NCBI GenBank assembly: GCA_021779655.1
Contig: JAJYAF010000065.1
Span: 1-8,968 of the forward strand
Reading direction: 5' to 3'
DNA length: 8,968 nucleotides
Origin: Pseudomonadota bacterium
GTDB taxonomy: Bacteria > Pseudomonadota > Alphaproteobacteria > Acetobacterales > Acetobacteraceae
The notes beneath the pieces were generated by a model that saw nothing but the letters and a program-made list of their open reading frames with translations, did no database searches and had not been told where the DNA came from. Positions 1 to 7,120 of the stretch are shown here, in pieces (position 1 is the stretch's first letter; each line of letters opens with the position of its first letter). Position numbers and translations under genes: made by a program.

Positions 1-357
1 TTCCGATCTCGTCTTGCGCATGGCCTTCACCAGCCCCTCATTGGCCTCTGCCCCTGAATTGCAGAACAGCACGCTATCGGCGAAGCTTGCATCCACCAGG
101 CGTTGGGCGAGCTGTTCCGCCTGCGCATTGCGGTATAAGTTCGAAACGTGAATCAACCGCCCCGCCTGAGCCGCGATCGCCGCGCAAAGCTGCGGGTGGG
201 CATGCCCCAGCGTGGAAACGGCGATGCCGGCACCGAAATCCAGAAAGCGCCGGCCGTCAGCCTCATAAAGCCAGGCGCCATCGCCGCGCTCGAAGACAAG
301 ATCCGCCCGAGCATAATTCGGCATTAACGCAGGGAACATAGAAGTGCTTTCCGTCAT
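1..357 (-). CDS. argD: Acetylornithine/ornithine-type aminotransferase (ArgD-like), N-terminal part only
   Basis: The minus strand from 357 down to the window edge is open for 119 codons with no stop. It encodes the N-terminal third of a class III pyridoxal-phosphate aminotransferase. Visible family features are FPALMPNYARADLVFERGDG near the start, then a GAGIAVSTLGHAHP segment around residues 47-60 and CNSGAEANE around 101-109, the PLP-phosphate-binding loop. These match acetylornithine transaminase, which makes N-acetylornithine in arginine synthesis in the cytoplasm. The PLP lysine lies beyond the window, so activity cannot be judged. I chose the ATG at 355-357. The in-frame ATG at 337-339 (Met7) is a real alternative, because many ArgD proteins begin close to the FPALMP segment and neither start has a clear Shine-Dalgarno sequence. 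The gene is divergent from the glycosyltransferase gene. Other class III aminotransferases (ornithine or succinylornithine) cannot be excluded from this fragment. Confidence 0.85.
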   Translation of the reverse strand, partial: MTESTSMFPALMPNYARADLVFERGDGAWLYEADGRRFLDFGAGIAVSTLGHAHPQLCAAIAAQAGRLIHVSNLYRNAQAEQLAQRLVDASFADSVLFCNSGAEANEGLVKAMRKTRSE

Positions 358-381
358 GAGAAAGCGCGGATTTATGCGGAA
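358..381. promoter_or_regulatory. 24-bp divergent gap between argD and the glycosyltransferase gene
   Basis: Only 24 bp separate the two divergent start codons, or 42 bp if argD starts at Met7. That is too short for two ordinary non-overlapping promoters. Either the promoters lie inside the opposing coding sequences, the transcripts are nearly leaderless, or one start is misplaced. No convincing -35/-10 pair or operator is visible. The gap contains an ATG at 374-376 whose frame ends in TGA at 383-385, overlapping the glycosyltransferase ATG. Confidence 0.35.
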
Positions 382-1593
382 ATGACTTCGGTTAGTCAAA
401 CCGGCCCAGCCGGTACGCCAGGCTCTCCGGCACGTCCGGCCCCGAAATGGATCGTCGGGCTCGCGGCGCTCTCGCTCATTCCCGTGCTCATCGAAGCCTA
501 TGCCGTGCTCTGGGGAGCGCGGCGCGGCTATACCGGCCGGGCCCTGCGCGACGGGTTGGATTTCTGGACGGGCGGGCGTCTCGCCATCACCGGCAGGGTC
601 TGGACCGTGTTCGACCCGGTTGCCTACCGGCATTTCATCGCCGGCGTTTTCGGCCCTGCCCTGCCCACCCATCTCTGGAGCTACCCGCCAAGCTATCTGC
701 TGCTCGCCGCCGCTTTCGCCCGGCTGCCGCCCTGGCCGGCGGTGCTTGGCTTCGACCTGGCAAGCCTTGCCCTGCTGGTTCTGCTGCTGCGTCTTGCCGG
801 ACGCTCCTGGCCGCTCATCCTGGCGGTCGCGGCAAGCCCCGCCGCGCTGGAAAACGCGGTAGAGGGACAGAACGCCGCGCTCATCACCGCGCTCATCGGC
901 GGCGGCCTGCTGCTGCTTGAAACCCGGCCACGTCTGGCGGGCGTGCTGATCGGTCTTGCCACCGTCAAGCCCCAGCTCGGACTCCCGCTGCCGGCGCGGC
1001 TGTTGCGCTCTCCCGCCGCGTTCGGCTGCGCCGCGCTCAGCGCGCTCATCCTCATGCTGGCCGCCCGCCTTGCCTTCGGCCCGCATGCCTGGGCCGCGTT
1101 CTGGCAGGTAACCCGGCCGGCCATGAGCAATGTGCTGCTCACCGGCCGGCCGCGCGGCTTCGCCGCCGGCCTCATCAGCGTCTTCGCCGCGGTAAAACCC
1201 TTTCTTGGCGTCCAGCGCGCGCTTGCCCTGCAATTCGCCACGGCGGCCGGCGCCGTATGGCTGGCGGCGCGGACACGAAACCCCGCCATCCTTCTCATTC
1301 TCTGCGCCCTCGCCAGCCCGTATCTGCACGGCTACGATCTTCTCGGCGTCACGCTGGCGGTCGCCCTGCTGGCGGAAAACCGCTTTGTCCACGGCTTCCA
1401 TCGGGGCGAACTGCCGCTGTTCATGCTCTGCTGGATCTGGCCCGGCGAACTCCCCTGGATGCCGCTGCTCATGCATGGGACGCCGGTGCTCCTGCTGCTG
1501 CTCTTGGCAACCGCCTTGCGGCATGATCGAATCCAGGCATGCGAATCGCGGAAAATGGCAAACCCCTTGCTGGCGTCCTCGGCTGGCCCGTAG
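382..1593 (+). CDS. GT87/DUF2029-family polytopic membrane glycosyltransferase
   Basis: A 403-residue protein with an Ala/Pro-rich cytoplasmic-looking head (about residues 1-21) and many hydrophobic segments, starting at about 23-44. Family marks of the DUF2029/GT87 group (GT-C fold, polyprenyl-phosphate-sugar users such as mycobacterial mannosyltransferases) are an acidic residue in the first outer loop (D60 in LDFWTGG), the YPPSYLLL segment at 101-108, and GQNAAL (162-167) followed by GLATVKPQLG (191-200). It probably transfers a sugar from a lipid carrier to a glycan or lipid at the inner membrane; donor and acceptor cannot be told from sequence. The ATG at 382 has no Shine-Dalgarno at normal spacing. 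The 3' end runs 55 bp into aroE, so the last residues (roughly 386-403) are dual-coded and not conserved-looking. No cell-envelope gene cluster is adjacent, so context gives no substrate clue. Confidence 0.75.
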   Translation: MTSVSQTGPAGTPGSPARPAPKWIVGLAALSLIPVLIEAYAVLWGARRGYTGRALRDGLDFWTGGRLAITGRVWTVFDPVAYRHFIAGVFGPALPTHLWSYPPSYLLLAAAFARLPPWPAVLGFDLASLALLVLLLRLAGRSWPLILAVAASPAALENAVEGQNAALITALIGGGLLLLETRPRLAGVLIGLATVKPQLGLPLPARLLRSPAAFGCAALSALILMLAARLAFGPHAWAAFWQVTRPAMSNVLLTGRPRGFAAGLISVFAAVKPFLGVQRALALQFATAAGAVWLAARTRNPAILLILCALASPYLHGYDLLGVTLAVALLAENRFVHGFHRGELPLFMLCWIWPGELPWMPLLMHGTPVLLLLLLATALRHDRIQACESRKMANPLLASSAGP

Positions 1594-2369
1594 CGCATTC
1601 GCGCTCTCCCCGGCTGCACAATTATTGGCTCGCCCGGTACGGCATTGCCGGCGAATATCTGCCGCTGGCTGTCGAACCAGGCGGCTTGAGCGAGGTCTTG
1701 CACACACTTCCCGCAAAAGGCTTCGTTGGCGCCAATCTCACCGTTCCCCACAAGGAAGCGGCGCTGGTGCTCTGCGACTCTCTGGATGAGAGTGCCCGGC
1801 ATGCCGGCGCGGTCAACACGCTGCGCTTCACGCAAGGCCGGATCATCGGCTCCAACACCGACGGCGAGGGTTTTCTCGCGAATCTGCGGGCGCACGGCGT
1901 CGATCCCGCCGCCGGCCCGGCGCTGATTTTGGGCGCGGGCGGCGCCGCCCGGGCTATCGGCGCCGCCCTGCTGGAGGCAGGCGCGGCCATCACCTTCTGC
2001 AACCGCACCGCGGAACGTGCCGCGGCGCTCGCGCGGCAATTCCCGCCCGCCGCAACGCTGCGCTGGGATCAACGCTCCGCGGCGCTCAAGGATTTCGCGC
2101 TGCTGGTCAACACCACCCTGCTCGGCATGGCCCATCAGCCGCCGCTCGCCATGCCGCTGGACGAAGCCGGCCCCGGCCTTAGCGTTGCCGATATCGTGTA
2201 TGTTCCGCTGCAAACGCCGCTGCTGCGCGATGCCGCCGCGCGCGGCCTCAAGGCGATCGAGGGGCTGGGCATGCTGCTGCACCAGGCGGTGCCCGGCTTC
2301 GAAGCCTGGTTCGGCCGCCGCCCGGAAGTGGACGCGGAATTATACCGTATCGTCGCGGCGGATCTCTGA
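1539..2369 (+). CDS. aroE: Shikimate 5-dehydrogenase
   Basis: A 276-residue AroE, close to the E. coli length of 272. It reduces 3-dehydroshikimate to shikimate with NADPH in the cytoplasmic aromatic amino acid pathway. The shikimate-binding segment is GWPVAHSRSP (residues 15-24, S21 and S23). NLTVPHK (66-72) supplies the catalytic lysine K72, and N93 and D108 (in GSNTDGEGF) complete the shikimate and catalytic site. The NADP-binding glycine loop is LGAGGAAR (131-138), followed by NRT (155-157), the usual phosphate-recognising motif. The closing GLGMLLHQA helix is present. The ATG at 1539 is the only Met before the conserved LAGVLGWP, so the start must lie inside the end of the upstream glycosyltransferase gene (55-bp overlap, different frame). 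Its Shine-Dalgarno is poor, which suggests translational coupling. coaE follows after 2 bp. Confidence 0.96.
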   Translation: MRIAENGKPLAGVLGWPVAHSRSPRLHNYWLARYGIAGEYLPLAVEPGGLSEVLHTLPAKGFVGANLTVPHKEAALVLCDSLDESARHAGAVNTLRFTQGRIIGSNTDGEGFLANLRAHGVDPAAGPALILGAGGAARAIGAALLEAGAAITFCNRTAERAAALARQFPPAATLRWDQRSAALKDFALLVNTTLLGMAHQPPLAMPLDEAGPGLSVADIVYVPLQTPLLRDAAARGLKAIEGLGMLLHQAVPGFEAWFGRRPEVDAELYRIVAADL

Positions 2370-2371
2370 AC

Positions 2372-2959
2372 ATGCGCATCATCGGCCTTACGGGGGGCAT
2401 TGGCATGGGCAAATCCACCGTCGCCGGCATGTTCGCCCGGCACGGCATTCCCACCTTCAATGCGGATGACGCGGTCCACGCCTTGCAGGCGCCAAACGGG
2501 CTGGCGATCCCGCTGATCGCGGCGGCTTTTCCCGGTACGGTTACCGACGGCGTGCTGAACCGCGCCGCCTTGCGCAATATCGTGCTGGCCGACCCGGCCG
2601 CGCTGCGGCGGCTGGAAGGCATCATGCACCCGCTGGTCCGGGGGATGGAAAACCGGTTCCGGGCGTCGGCAATCCGGCGGCGGCGGCGGGTCGTTTTGTT
2701 CGACATTCCGCTGCTGTTCGAAACCCATGGCGAGCGACGGGTGGATATCACGCTCACCGTCTCGTGCCCGCGCGCGCTGCAAATCGCGCGTGTGCGGCGC
2801 CGGGGCACGCTTTCGGCGGAACAGATCGCCGTCATCATCGCCAAGCAGATGCCCGATGCGCAAAAGCGCGCCCGCGCCGATTATGTCATCCCCACCGGCT
2901 TGTCGCTTTTCCACACCCGCCAGAGAATTGAACGCCTTCTTCCGGTCCTGCTGTCATGA
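2372..2959 (+). CDS. coaE: Dephospho-CoA kinase
   Basis: A 195-residue CoaE, a typical length. It phosphorylates the 3'-hydroxyl of dephospho-CoA with ATP, the last step of coenzyme A synthesis in the cytoplasm. The P-loop is GGIGMGKST (residues 8-16, K14). It is followed by the NADDAVH segment (30-36), where the family has its conserved acidic substrate-binding residue. MHPLVR and DIPLLFET match the CoA-binding and lid regions, and KQMPDAQKRARADYVI is the usual C-terminal signature. The gene starts 2 bp after the aroE stop and its TGA is shared with the dnaQ ATG (ATGA), so it is translated within the same operon. It contains five consecutive CGG codons giving R102-R106 just before the DIPLLFET strand, a local oddity in an otherwise ordinary protein. 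Confidence 0.96.
   Translation: MRIIGLTGGIGMGKSTVAGMFARHGIPTFNADDAVHALQAPNGLAIPLIAAAFPGTVTDGVLNRAALRNIVLADPAALRRLEGIMHPLVRGMENRFRASAIRRRRRVVLFDIPLLFETHGERRVDITLTVSCPRALQIARVRRRGTLSAEQIAVIIAKQMPDAQKRARADYVIPTGLSLFHTRQRIERLLPVLLS
2675..2689 (+). repeat. (CGG)5 trinucleotide run inside coaE
   Basis: Five perfect CGG units in frame with coaE encode Arg102-Arg106. This is a short microsatellite. Slippage by whole units would only change the arginine count, so the reading frame would survive. The stretch lies on a variable linker before the conserved DIPLLFET strand. Confidence 0.8.
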
Positions 2960-3633
2960 ACCGCTCCGTACTGTTCGATACAGAAACCACCGGGCTCGAT
3001 CCGCAAGCCGGAGATCGGGTGATCGAGATCGCCGCGATCGAGCTGATCAACGATCTGCCGACGCAAAAGCAGTTCTACGCCCTGCTCGACCCAGAGCGCG
3101 ATATCCCGGCCGAGAGCACGCGCGTTCACGGCATCACCAGCGCCCATGTGCAGAACAAGCCGAAATTCGCCGATATCGCCGATTCGCTGCTGGAATTCTT
3201 CGGCGATTCCATGCTGGTCGCGCATAACGCGCCATTCGACTTCGCCTTCATCGACGCGGAACTCGCCCGGCTCGGTAAACCGGGGCTCGGGCATCACCGC
3301 ATGATCGACACGCTCGCGCATGCCAAGCAGCGCTTCCCCGGCATGCCCAACAGTCTCGACGCCCTCTGCCGCCGTTTTGAAATCGACCTCTCCGCCCGCA
3401 CCACCCATAACGCCCTGCTCGACTGCAAGCTCCTGGCCGAGGTTTATGTGGAACTTACCGGGGGCCGGCAGCGCGGTTTTGTTCTTGAAACCGAACAAAT
3501 TCTCGCTTTCGCCTCCTATGAGCGCAAAACCGACAGAACGCCGCGTCTCATCGTCCCGGACGCGGCGGCGCTGGCTGCCCATGGCGCCTTCATCGCCAGG
3601 CTGAAGGACCCGCTCTGGAACCGGGAAGCCTAA
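2956..3633 (+). CDS. dnaQ: DNA polymerase III epsilon subunit (3'-5' proofreading exonuclease)
   Basis: A 225-residue DEDDh exonuclease (E. coli DnaQ is 243). It proofreads newly made DNA as part of the polymerase III core. All catalytic residues are visible: D8 and E10 in FDTETTGLDP (ExoI), D95 in HNAPFDFAF (ExoII), and H151 and D156 in HNALLD (ExoIII). TRVHGIT (55-61) is also typical of the family. The C-terminal tail ends in a KDPLWNRE segment. In E. coli the clamp-binding motif QTSMAF follows the TGG after the exonuclease domain; here TGG is followed by RQRGFV (171-176), so a canonical clamp motif is not obvious. The ATG overlaps the coaE stop by 4 bp (ATGA) and has no Shine-Dalgarno of its own, which suggests coupled translation. 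cydD begins 25 bp downstream. Confidence 0.95.
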   Translation: MNRSVLFDTETTGLDPQAGDRVIEIAAIELINDLPTQKQFYALLDPERDIPAESTRVHGITSAHVQNKPKFADIADSLLEFFGDSMLVAHNAPFDFAFIDAELARLGKPGLGHHRMIDTLAHAKQRFPGMPNSLDALCRRFEIDLSARTTHNALLDCKLLAEVYVELTGGRQRGFVLETEQILAFASYERKTDRTPRLIVPDAAALAAHGAFIARLKDPLWNREA

Positions 3634-3635
3634 AA

Positions 3636-3662
3636 ATGGGCCGCTCCGAAACATCGGCATGA
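3636..3662 (+). other. Possible 8-codon mini-ORF overlapping the cydD start
   Basis: An ATG at 3636, with a weak purine-rich GGGAAG about 8 nt upstream, reads MGRSETSA and stops at TGA 3660-3662. That stop overlaps the cydD ATG as ATGA. cydD itself has no Shine-Dalgarno at the expected distance. The arrangement would suit termination and re-initiation, but an ORF this short could easily be chance. Confidence 0.2.
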
Positions 3663-5386
3663 CCGCGCAGCGGATCGACCCGATCCTGATGCGCCGGGGG
3701 TTGCGCGGCAACCGGGCGCTGCTGGCCGGCATCGTCCTTGCCGTTCTCTCTGCCTATGCCGTCATTCTGCAGGCGGTATGCCTGGCACACCTCATTAACG
3801 GAATCTGCTTTCAAAGGCTTGCTCTCGCCACGGTCCTGCCCTGGGCGGTCGCGCTCGTTGCGCTGTTTTCGCTGCGGGCCGGCTTAACCTATGCCGGGGA
3901 GATCGCCGCCTTTCACGCCACCGCGCGTATCAAGACCCTGCTGCGGAAGGAGTTGCTGGCGCGCCATTTCGCGCTGGGCCCCCTGCGGCGTGGCAACAGC
4001 GCCGAATCCGCAACGATCCTGCTGGAGGGCGTGGAGGCGCTGGAGCCGTATTTCTCCCGCTATCTGCCGCAGATGGTTCTCTGCCTGGCCGTGCCGCTGG
4101 CCATTCTTGCGCTGGTTTTTCCGCTCGACCTTTATTCGGGGCTCATCCTTCTGGTCGCCGGGCCGCTCATTCCGGTTTTCATGGTCCTGGTCGGTTACCG
4201 GGCGGAAGCGCTCAACCATCGGCAATGGCAGAAGCTGCTGCGCCTTGGCGCGCATTTCCTCGATGCTCTGCAAGGCCTGACCACGTTGAAGCTGTTCGGC
4301 CGCGCGCGCGATGAAATCGCCATCGCGCGGAAAATTTCCGAGGATTACCGCCGCAGCGCCATGCAGGGCCTGCGCGTCGCCTTTTTAACCAGCGCGGTGC
4401 TGGAATTTTTCGCCTCGCTGGGCATCGCGCTCATCGCCGTGCTGTTTGGAGCGCGTCTGATCCACGGGCATATCGCCTTCTATCCGGCCTTTCTGGTGCT
4501 GCTGCTGGCCCCCGAATTTTTTGCCCCCTTGCGCGGCTTATCCGTGCATTACCACGCGCGCATGACCGCGATTGCCGCCGCCCGGCAAATCTTCGCCCTG
4601 CTCGAAACCAGCCCGCCGCCGCAAGGCGCGCCGCTGGCGGATGCGCGATCCTATGAAATCCTTTGCAGGGAACTATGCTTCGGCTACGCCGGCACGCCCG
4701 TTCTCAACGCTGTTTCCGCGCGTTTTCCGGCGGCGAGCCTCACGGTGCTGGTGGGTGAGAGCGGCGCGGGCAAAACCACCCTTGCGCGCCTTCTGATGGG
4801 TTTCGCGCCGCCCGATTCCGGGCAGATTCTCGTCAACGGCACGGATCTCACCCGCATCGAAAGCGCCTCCTGGTGGGAGCGGCTGGCCTGGGTGCCGCAG
4901 GCGCCACGGCTGTTCGCCGGAAGCATTGCGGAAAATCTTCGGATCGGCCGGGCGGAGGCAACCCTTGCGCAAATGCGCGAGGCGTGCCGGAGAGCCCGCG
5001 TGCTCGACTTCATCGAGGCACTTCCCGGAGATTTCGCCTCGCTGATCGGAGAAAACGGCGCCGGGCTGTCCGGCGGACAGATCCAGCGGCTTGCGCTCGC
5101 CCGGGCATTCCTGAAGGACCCGCGCGTGCTGATCCTCGATGAAGCCACGGCAAGCCTCGATCCGGAAACCGAGGCGGAGATCATCGCCGCGCTCCGCGAA
5201 GCCGCGCGCGAACGGACGGTCATCGCCATCGCCCACCGCCTGGCCCTGGCCGCGGCGGCGGATCAGGTTCTGGTGCTGAGCGAAGGCCGGATCGTGCAGT
5301 CCGGCACGCCCGGCGTATTGCGAACCGTGCCGGGGCCGTACCGGGCGCTCAGTCTCGCCTGGGGGGAGATGTCATGCGCGTCCTGA
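3659..5386 (+). CDS. cydD: CydD subunit of the CydDC ABC exporter for cytochrome bd assembly
   Basis: A 575-residue half-transporter (E. coli CydD is 588) with an N-terminal six-helix membrane domain (about 20-315) fused to an ABC ATPase domain. Nucleotide-binding motifs are Walker A GESGAGKT (366-373, K372), signature LSGGQ (470-474), Walker B LILDEA with D494 and E495, and switch histidine H526. CydD pairs with CydC at the inner membrane. The heterodimer is required for cytochrome bd maturation. It was long described as a glutathione/cysteine exporter, and later structural work favours a role with haem. Placement directly before cydC, cydA and cydB supports CydD over a generic ABC exporter. 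It starts 25 bp after dnaQ with no evident terminator, so read-through from the aroE-coaE-dnaQ unit is likely. cydC begins 13 bp before its end. Confidence 0.93.
   Translation: MTAQRIDPILMRRGLRGNRALLAGIVLAVLSAYAVILQAVCLAHLINGICFQRLALATVLPWAVALVALFSLRAGLTYAGEIAAFHATARIKTLLRKELLARHFALGPLRRGNSAESATILLEGVEALEPYFSRYLPQMVLCLAVPLAILALVFPLDLYSGLILLVAGPLIPVFMVLVGYRAEALNHRQWQKLLRLGAHFLDALQGLTTLKLFGRARDEIAIARKISEDYRRSAMQGLRVAFLTSAVLEFFASLGIALIAVLFGARLIHGHIAFYPAFLVLLLAPEFFAPLRGLSVHYHARMTAIAAARQIFALLETSPPPQGAPLADARSYEILCRELCFGYAGTPVLNAVSARFPAASLTVLVGESGAGKTTLARLLMGFAPPDSGQILVNGTDLTRIESASWWERLAWVPQAPRLFAGSIAENLRIGRAEATLAQMREACRRARVLDFIEALPGDFASLIGENGAGLSGGQIQRLALARAFLKDPRVLILDEATASLDPETEAEIIAALREAARERTVIAIAHRLALAAAADQVLVLSEGRIVQSGTPGVLRTVPGPYRALSLAWGEMSCAS
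5361..5368 (+). promoter_or_regulatory. Ribosome binding site for cydC, inside cydD
   Basis: GGGGGGAG lies 5 nt before the ATG at 5374 and within the last codons of cydD. It fixes the cydC start there and implies the 13-bp overlap. The nearby ATG at 5369 is out of frame with cydC. Confidence 0.7.
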
Positions 5387-7092
5387 TCCGCCTCATCGGG
5401 CTTTTCCGCCCCTATCGCGGCTGGATGCTGGGCGGGCTAGCGCTCTCATGCCTCACCTTGCTTGCGAATTTTGGATTGATGGCGCTCTCCGGCTGGTTTC
5501 TTGCCGCCACCGCACTGGCCGGCGCGGCCGGATATGCCGCGCAGAACGCGTTCAACTTCTTCACGCCGGCGGCGCTGGTGCGGTTTTTTGCCACGCTTCG
5601 GGTTGGCTCGCGTTACGGCGAGCGGCTGGTGACGCATGAAGCCGTCTTCCGGCTGCTCGCGGCGTTGCGTGTCTGGTTCTATGCCCGGCTGGAACCGCTC
5701 GCCCCGGCCGGGCTTCAGCAGTTCCGGACCGCCGATCTCCTGGCCAGGCTCGCCGCCGATATCGATACGCTGAACCTGTTTTACCTGCGTGTGTACGTGC
5801 CGGTGCTGGCCGGACTGATCGCGGCGCTGATCATGGCCACGGTGTTCGGTTTGTTTTCCCTTGCCGCCGCGGCCTTCCTGCTGGCAGGCCTCGCCCTGGC
5901 CGGGGTGGCGATGCCGTTGCTTACCGGCTGGGCGGGGCGGGAGAGCGGCGCGGAACAGGTCCTTGCCAGCGCCGCGCTTCGCGCGGAGTATATCGAGGCC
6001 CTGCAAGGCATGGACGAACTGCTGGTTCTGGGCGCCGCGCCGCGTATCGCCGGGCGCGCCGATGCGGGCAATGCCCGGCTGCTTGCGGCACAGCGCCGGC
6101 TGGCGGCGCTCTCGGGATTTTCGATGGCCGGCGCGCAGTTCGCCGCCAACATCACGCTCCTTGCCTGCACGCTGGCGGCCGCCGGCAGGATTGTTTCGGG
6201 CGCGCTCGGTCCGGCGGATCTGCCGCTCATTGCGCTGGGCGCCGCCGCGGCGTTCGAGGCGGCGGCGCCGCTGCCGCTCGCGTTCCAGCAGCTCGGCCAG
6301 ATCGTGGCCGCCGCCCGGCGTATTTTCGCGCTGGCGGATGCGCGGCCTCCGGTCAGTCAGCCACGCGAATCGCCGGCCCCGCAGGGCTTCCGGCTGGAGC
6401 TGGAACACTGCTCCCTGCGCTATGCGCCGGAGCTGGACGACGCGCTGCGCGATCTGTCCCTCACCATCGAGGAGGGCGAGCATGTCGGCATTACCGGGCC
6501 GACCGGAGCGGGCAAATCCACGCTCATAAACCTGCTGCTGCGCTTTCACGAATACCAGCAGGGCAGCGCACGCTTCGGCGGCCACGATCTGCGCGCCTAT
6601 TCCACCGATGCCCTGGCCCGCCACATCACCATCATCTCCCAGCGCAGCCATCTGTTCTCCACCACTATCCGCGACAATCTGCTGCTGGCAAAGGCGGATG
6701 CGGCCGAGCAGGAGCTATGGCGGGTGCTGGCCCAGGCGCAGCTTGCCGGGTTTGTCCGCGGCCTTCCCGCCGGGCTTGACAGTTTCGTTGGCGAAGGCGG
6801 CGCGCAGCTCTCCGGCGGCCAAGCGCGGCGAATAGCGCTGGCACGTGCCTTGCTGCGCCCAACGCCCTGGCTCGTGCTGGACGAGCCGACCGAGGGGCTG
6901 GACGCGACGACAGAGCGGCACCTGCTGACGGATCTGGCGCCGCTGCTGGCAGGCCGCACGGTGCTCTGCATTTCCCACCGGCTTGCCCCGCTTGGCCTGA
7001 TGCAGCGGGTGCACCGGATTGTGGCCGGAACCCTCGAGCCGGGCGGTGTGCCTTTGACCCAGATCAAGGAATCGGCCTCACCTTCGTCCTAG
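5374..7092 (+). CDS. cydC: CydC subunit of the CydDC ABC exporter for cytochrome bd assembly
   Basis: A 572-residue partner of CydD, almost the E. coli CydC length (573), with an N-terminal membrane domain (about 15-310) and a C-terminal ATPase. Motifs are Walker A GPTGAGKS (375-382, K381), signature LSGGQ (479-483), Walker B LVLDEP with D503 and E504, and switch histidine H535. The early GWFLAATALAGAAG stretch and the RYGERLVTHEAVFRLLA segment (a helix and coupling loop) resemble CydC proteins. Both subunits keep a full set of ATPase motifs, so neither nucleotide site looks degenerate at the motif level. It overlaps cydD by 13 bp with its own strong ribosome binding site, as expected for a heterodimer made in matched amounts. 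A 95-bp gap separates it from cydA, with no hairpin-plus-T-run terminator. Confidence 0.93.
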   Translation: MRVLIRLIGLFRPYRGWMLGGLALSCLTLLANFGLMALSGWFLAATALAGAAGYAAQNAFNFFTPAALVRFFATLRVGSRYGERLVTHEAVFRLLAALRVWFYARLEPLAPAGLQQFRTADLLARLAADIDTLNLFYLRVYVPVLAGLIAALIMATVFGLFSLAAAAFLLAGLALAGVAMPLLTGWAGRESGAEQVLASAALRAEYIEALQGMDELLVLGAAPRIAGRADAGNARLLAAQRRLAALSGFSMAGAQFAANITLLACTLAAAGRIVSGALGPADLPLIALGAAAAFEAAAPLPLAFQQLGQIVAAARRIFALADARPPVSQPRESPAPQGFRLELEHCSLRYAPELDDALRDLSLTIEEGEHVGITGPTGAGKSTLINLLLRFHEYQQGSARFGGHDLRAYSTDALARHITIISQRSHLFSTTIRDNLLLAKADAAEQELWRVLAQAQLAGFVRGLPAGLDSFVGEGGAQLSGGQARRIALARALLRPTPWLVLDEPTEGLDATTERHLLTDLAPLLAGRTVLCISHRLAPLGLMQRVHRIVAGTLEPGGVPLTQIKESASPSS

Positions 7093-7120
7093 AAGTCATG
7101 CTGGGCTAAAACTGGCTTCG

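Noticed and set aside
87..341. 84-codon plus-strand ORF opposite argD
   Set aside because: Arg/Pro/His-rich shadow; the minus strand encodes a clear aminotransferase.
1205..1789. 194-codon plus-strand ORF bridging the glycosyltransferase gene and aroE
   Set aside because: Ser/Arg/Cys-rich out-of-frame translation of two recognisable genes, with no domain.
1332..2282. Long antisense ORF (316 codons) opposite the glycosyltransferase end and aroE
   Set aside because: It is a shadow of high-GC codon use: Arg/Gly/Gln-rich with no recognisable domain, opposite a well-conserved aroE.
2135..2914. Antisense ORF opposite aroE and coaE
   Set aside because: No family features, and it crosses two conserved genes on the other strand.
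5446..6651. 401-codon antisense ORF opposite cydC
   Set aside because: Low-complexity Arg/Gln/Gly composition with no motif; the plus strand carries clear ABC transporter motifs.
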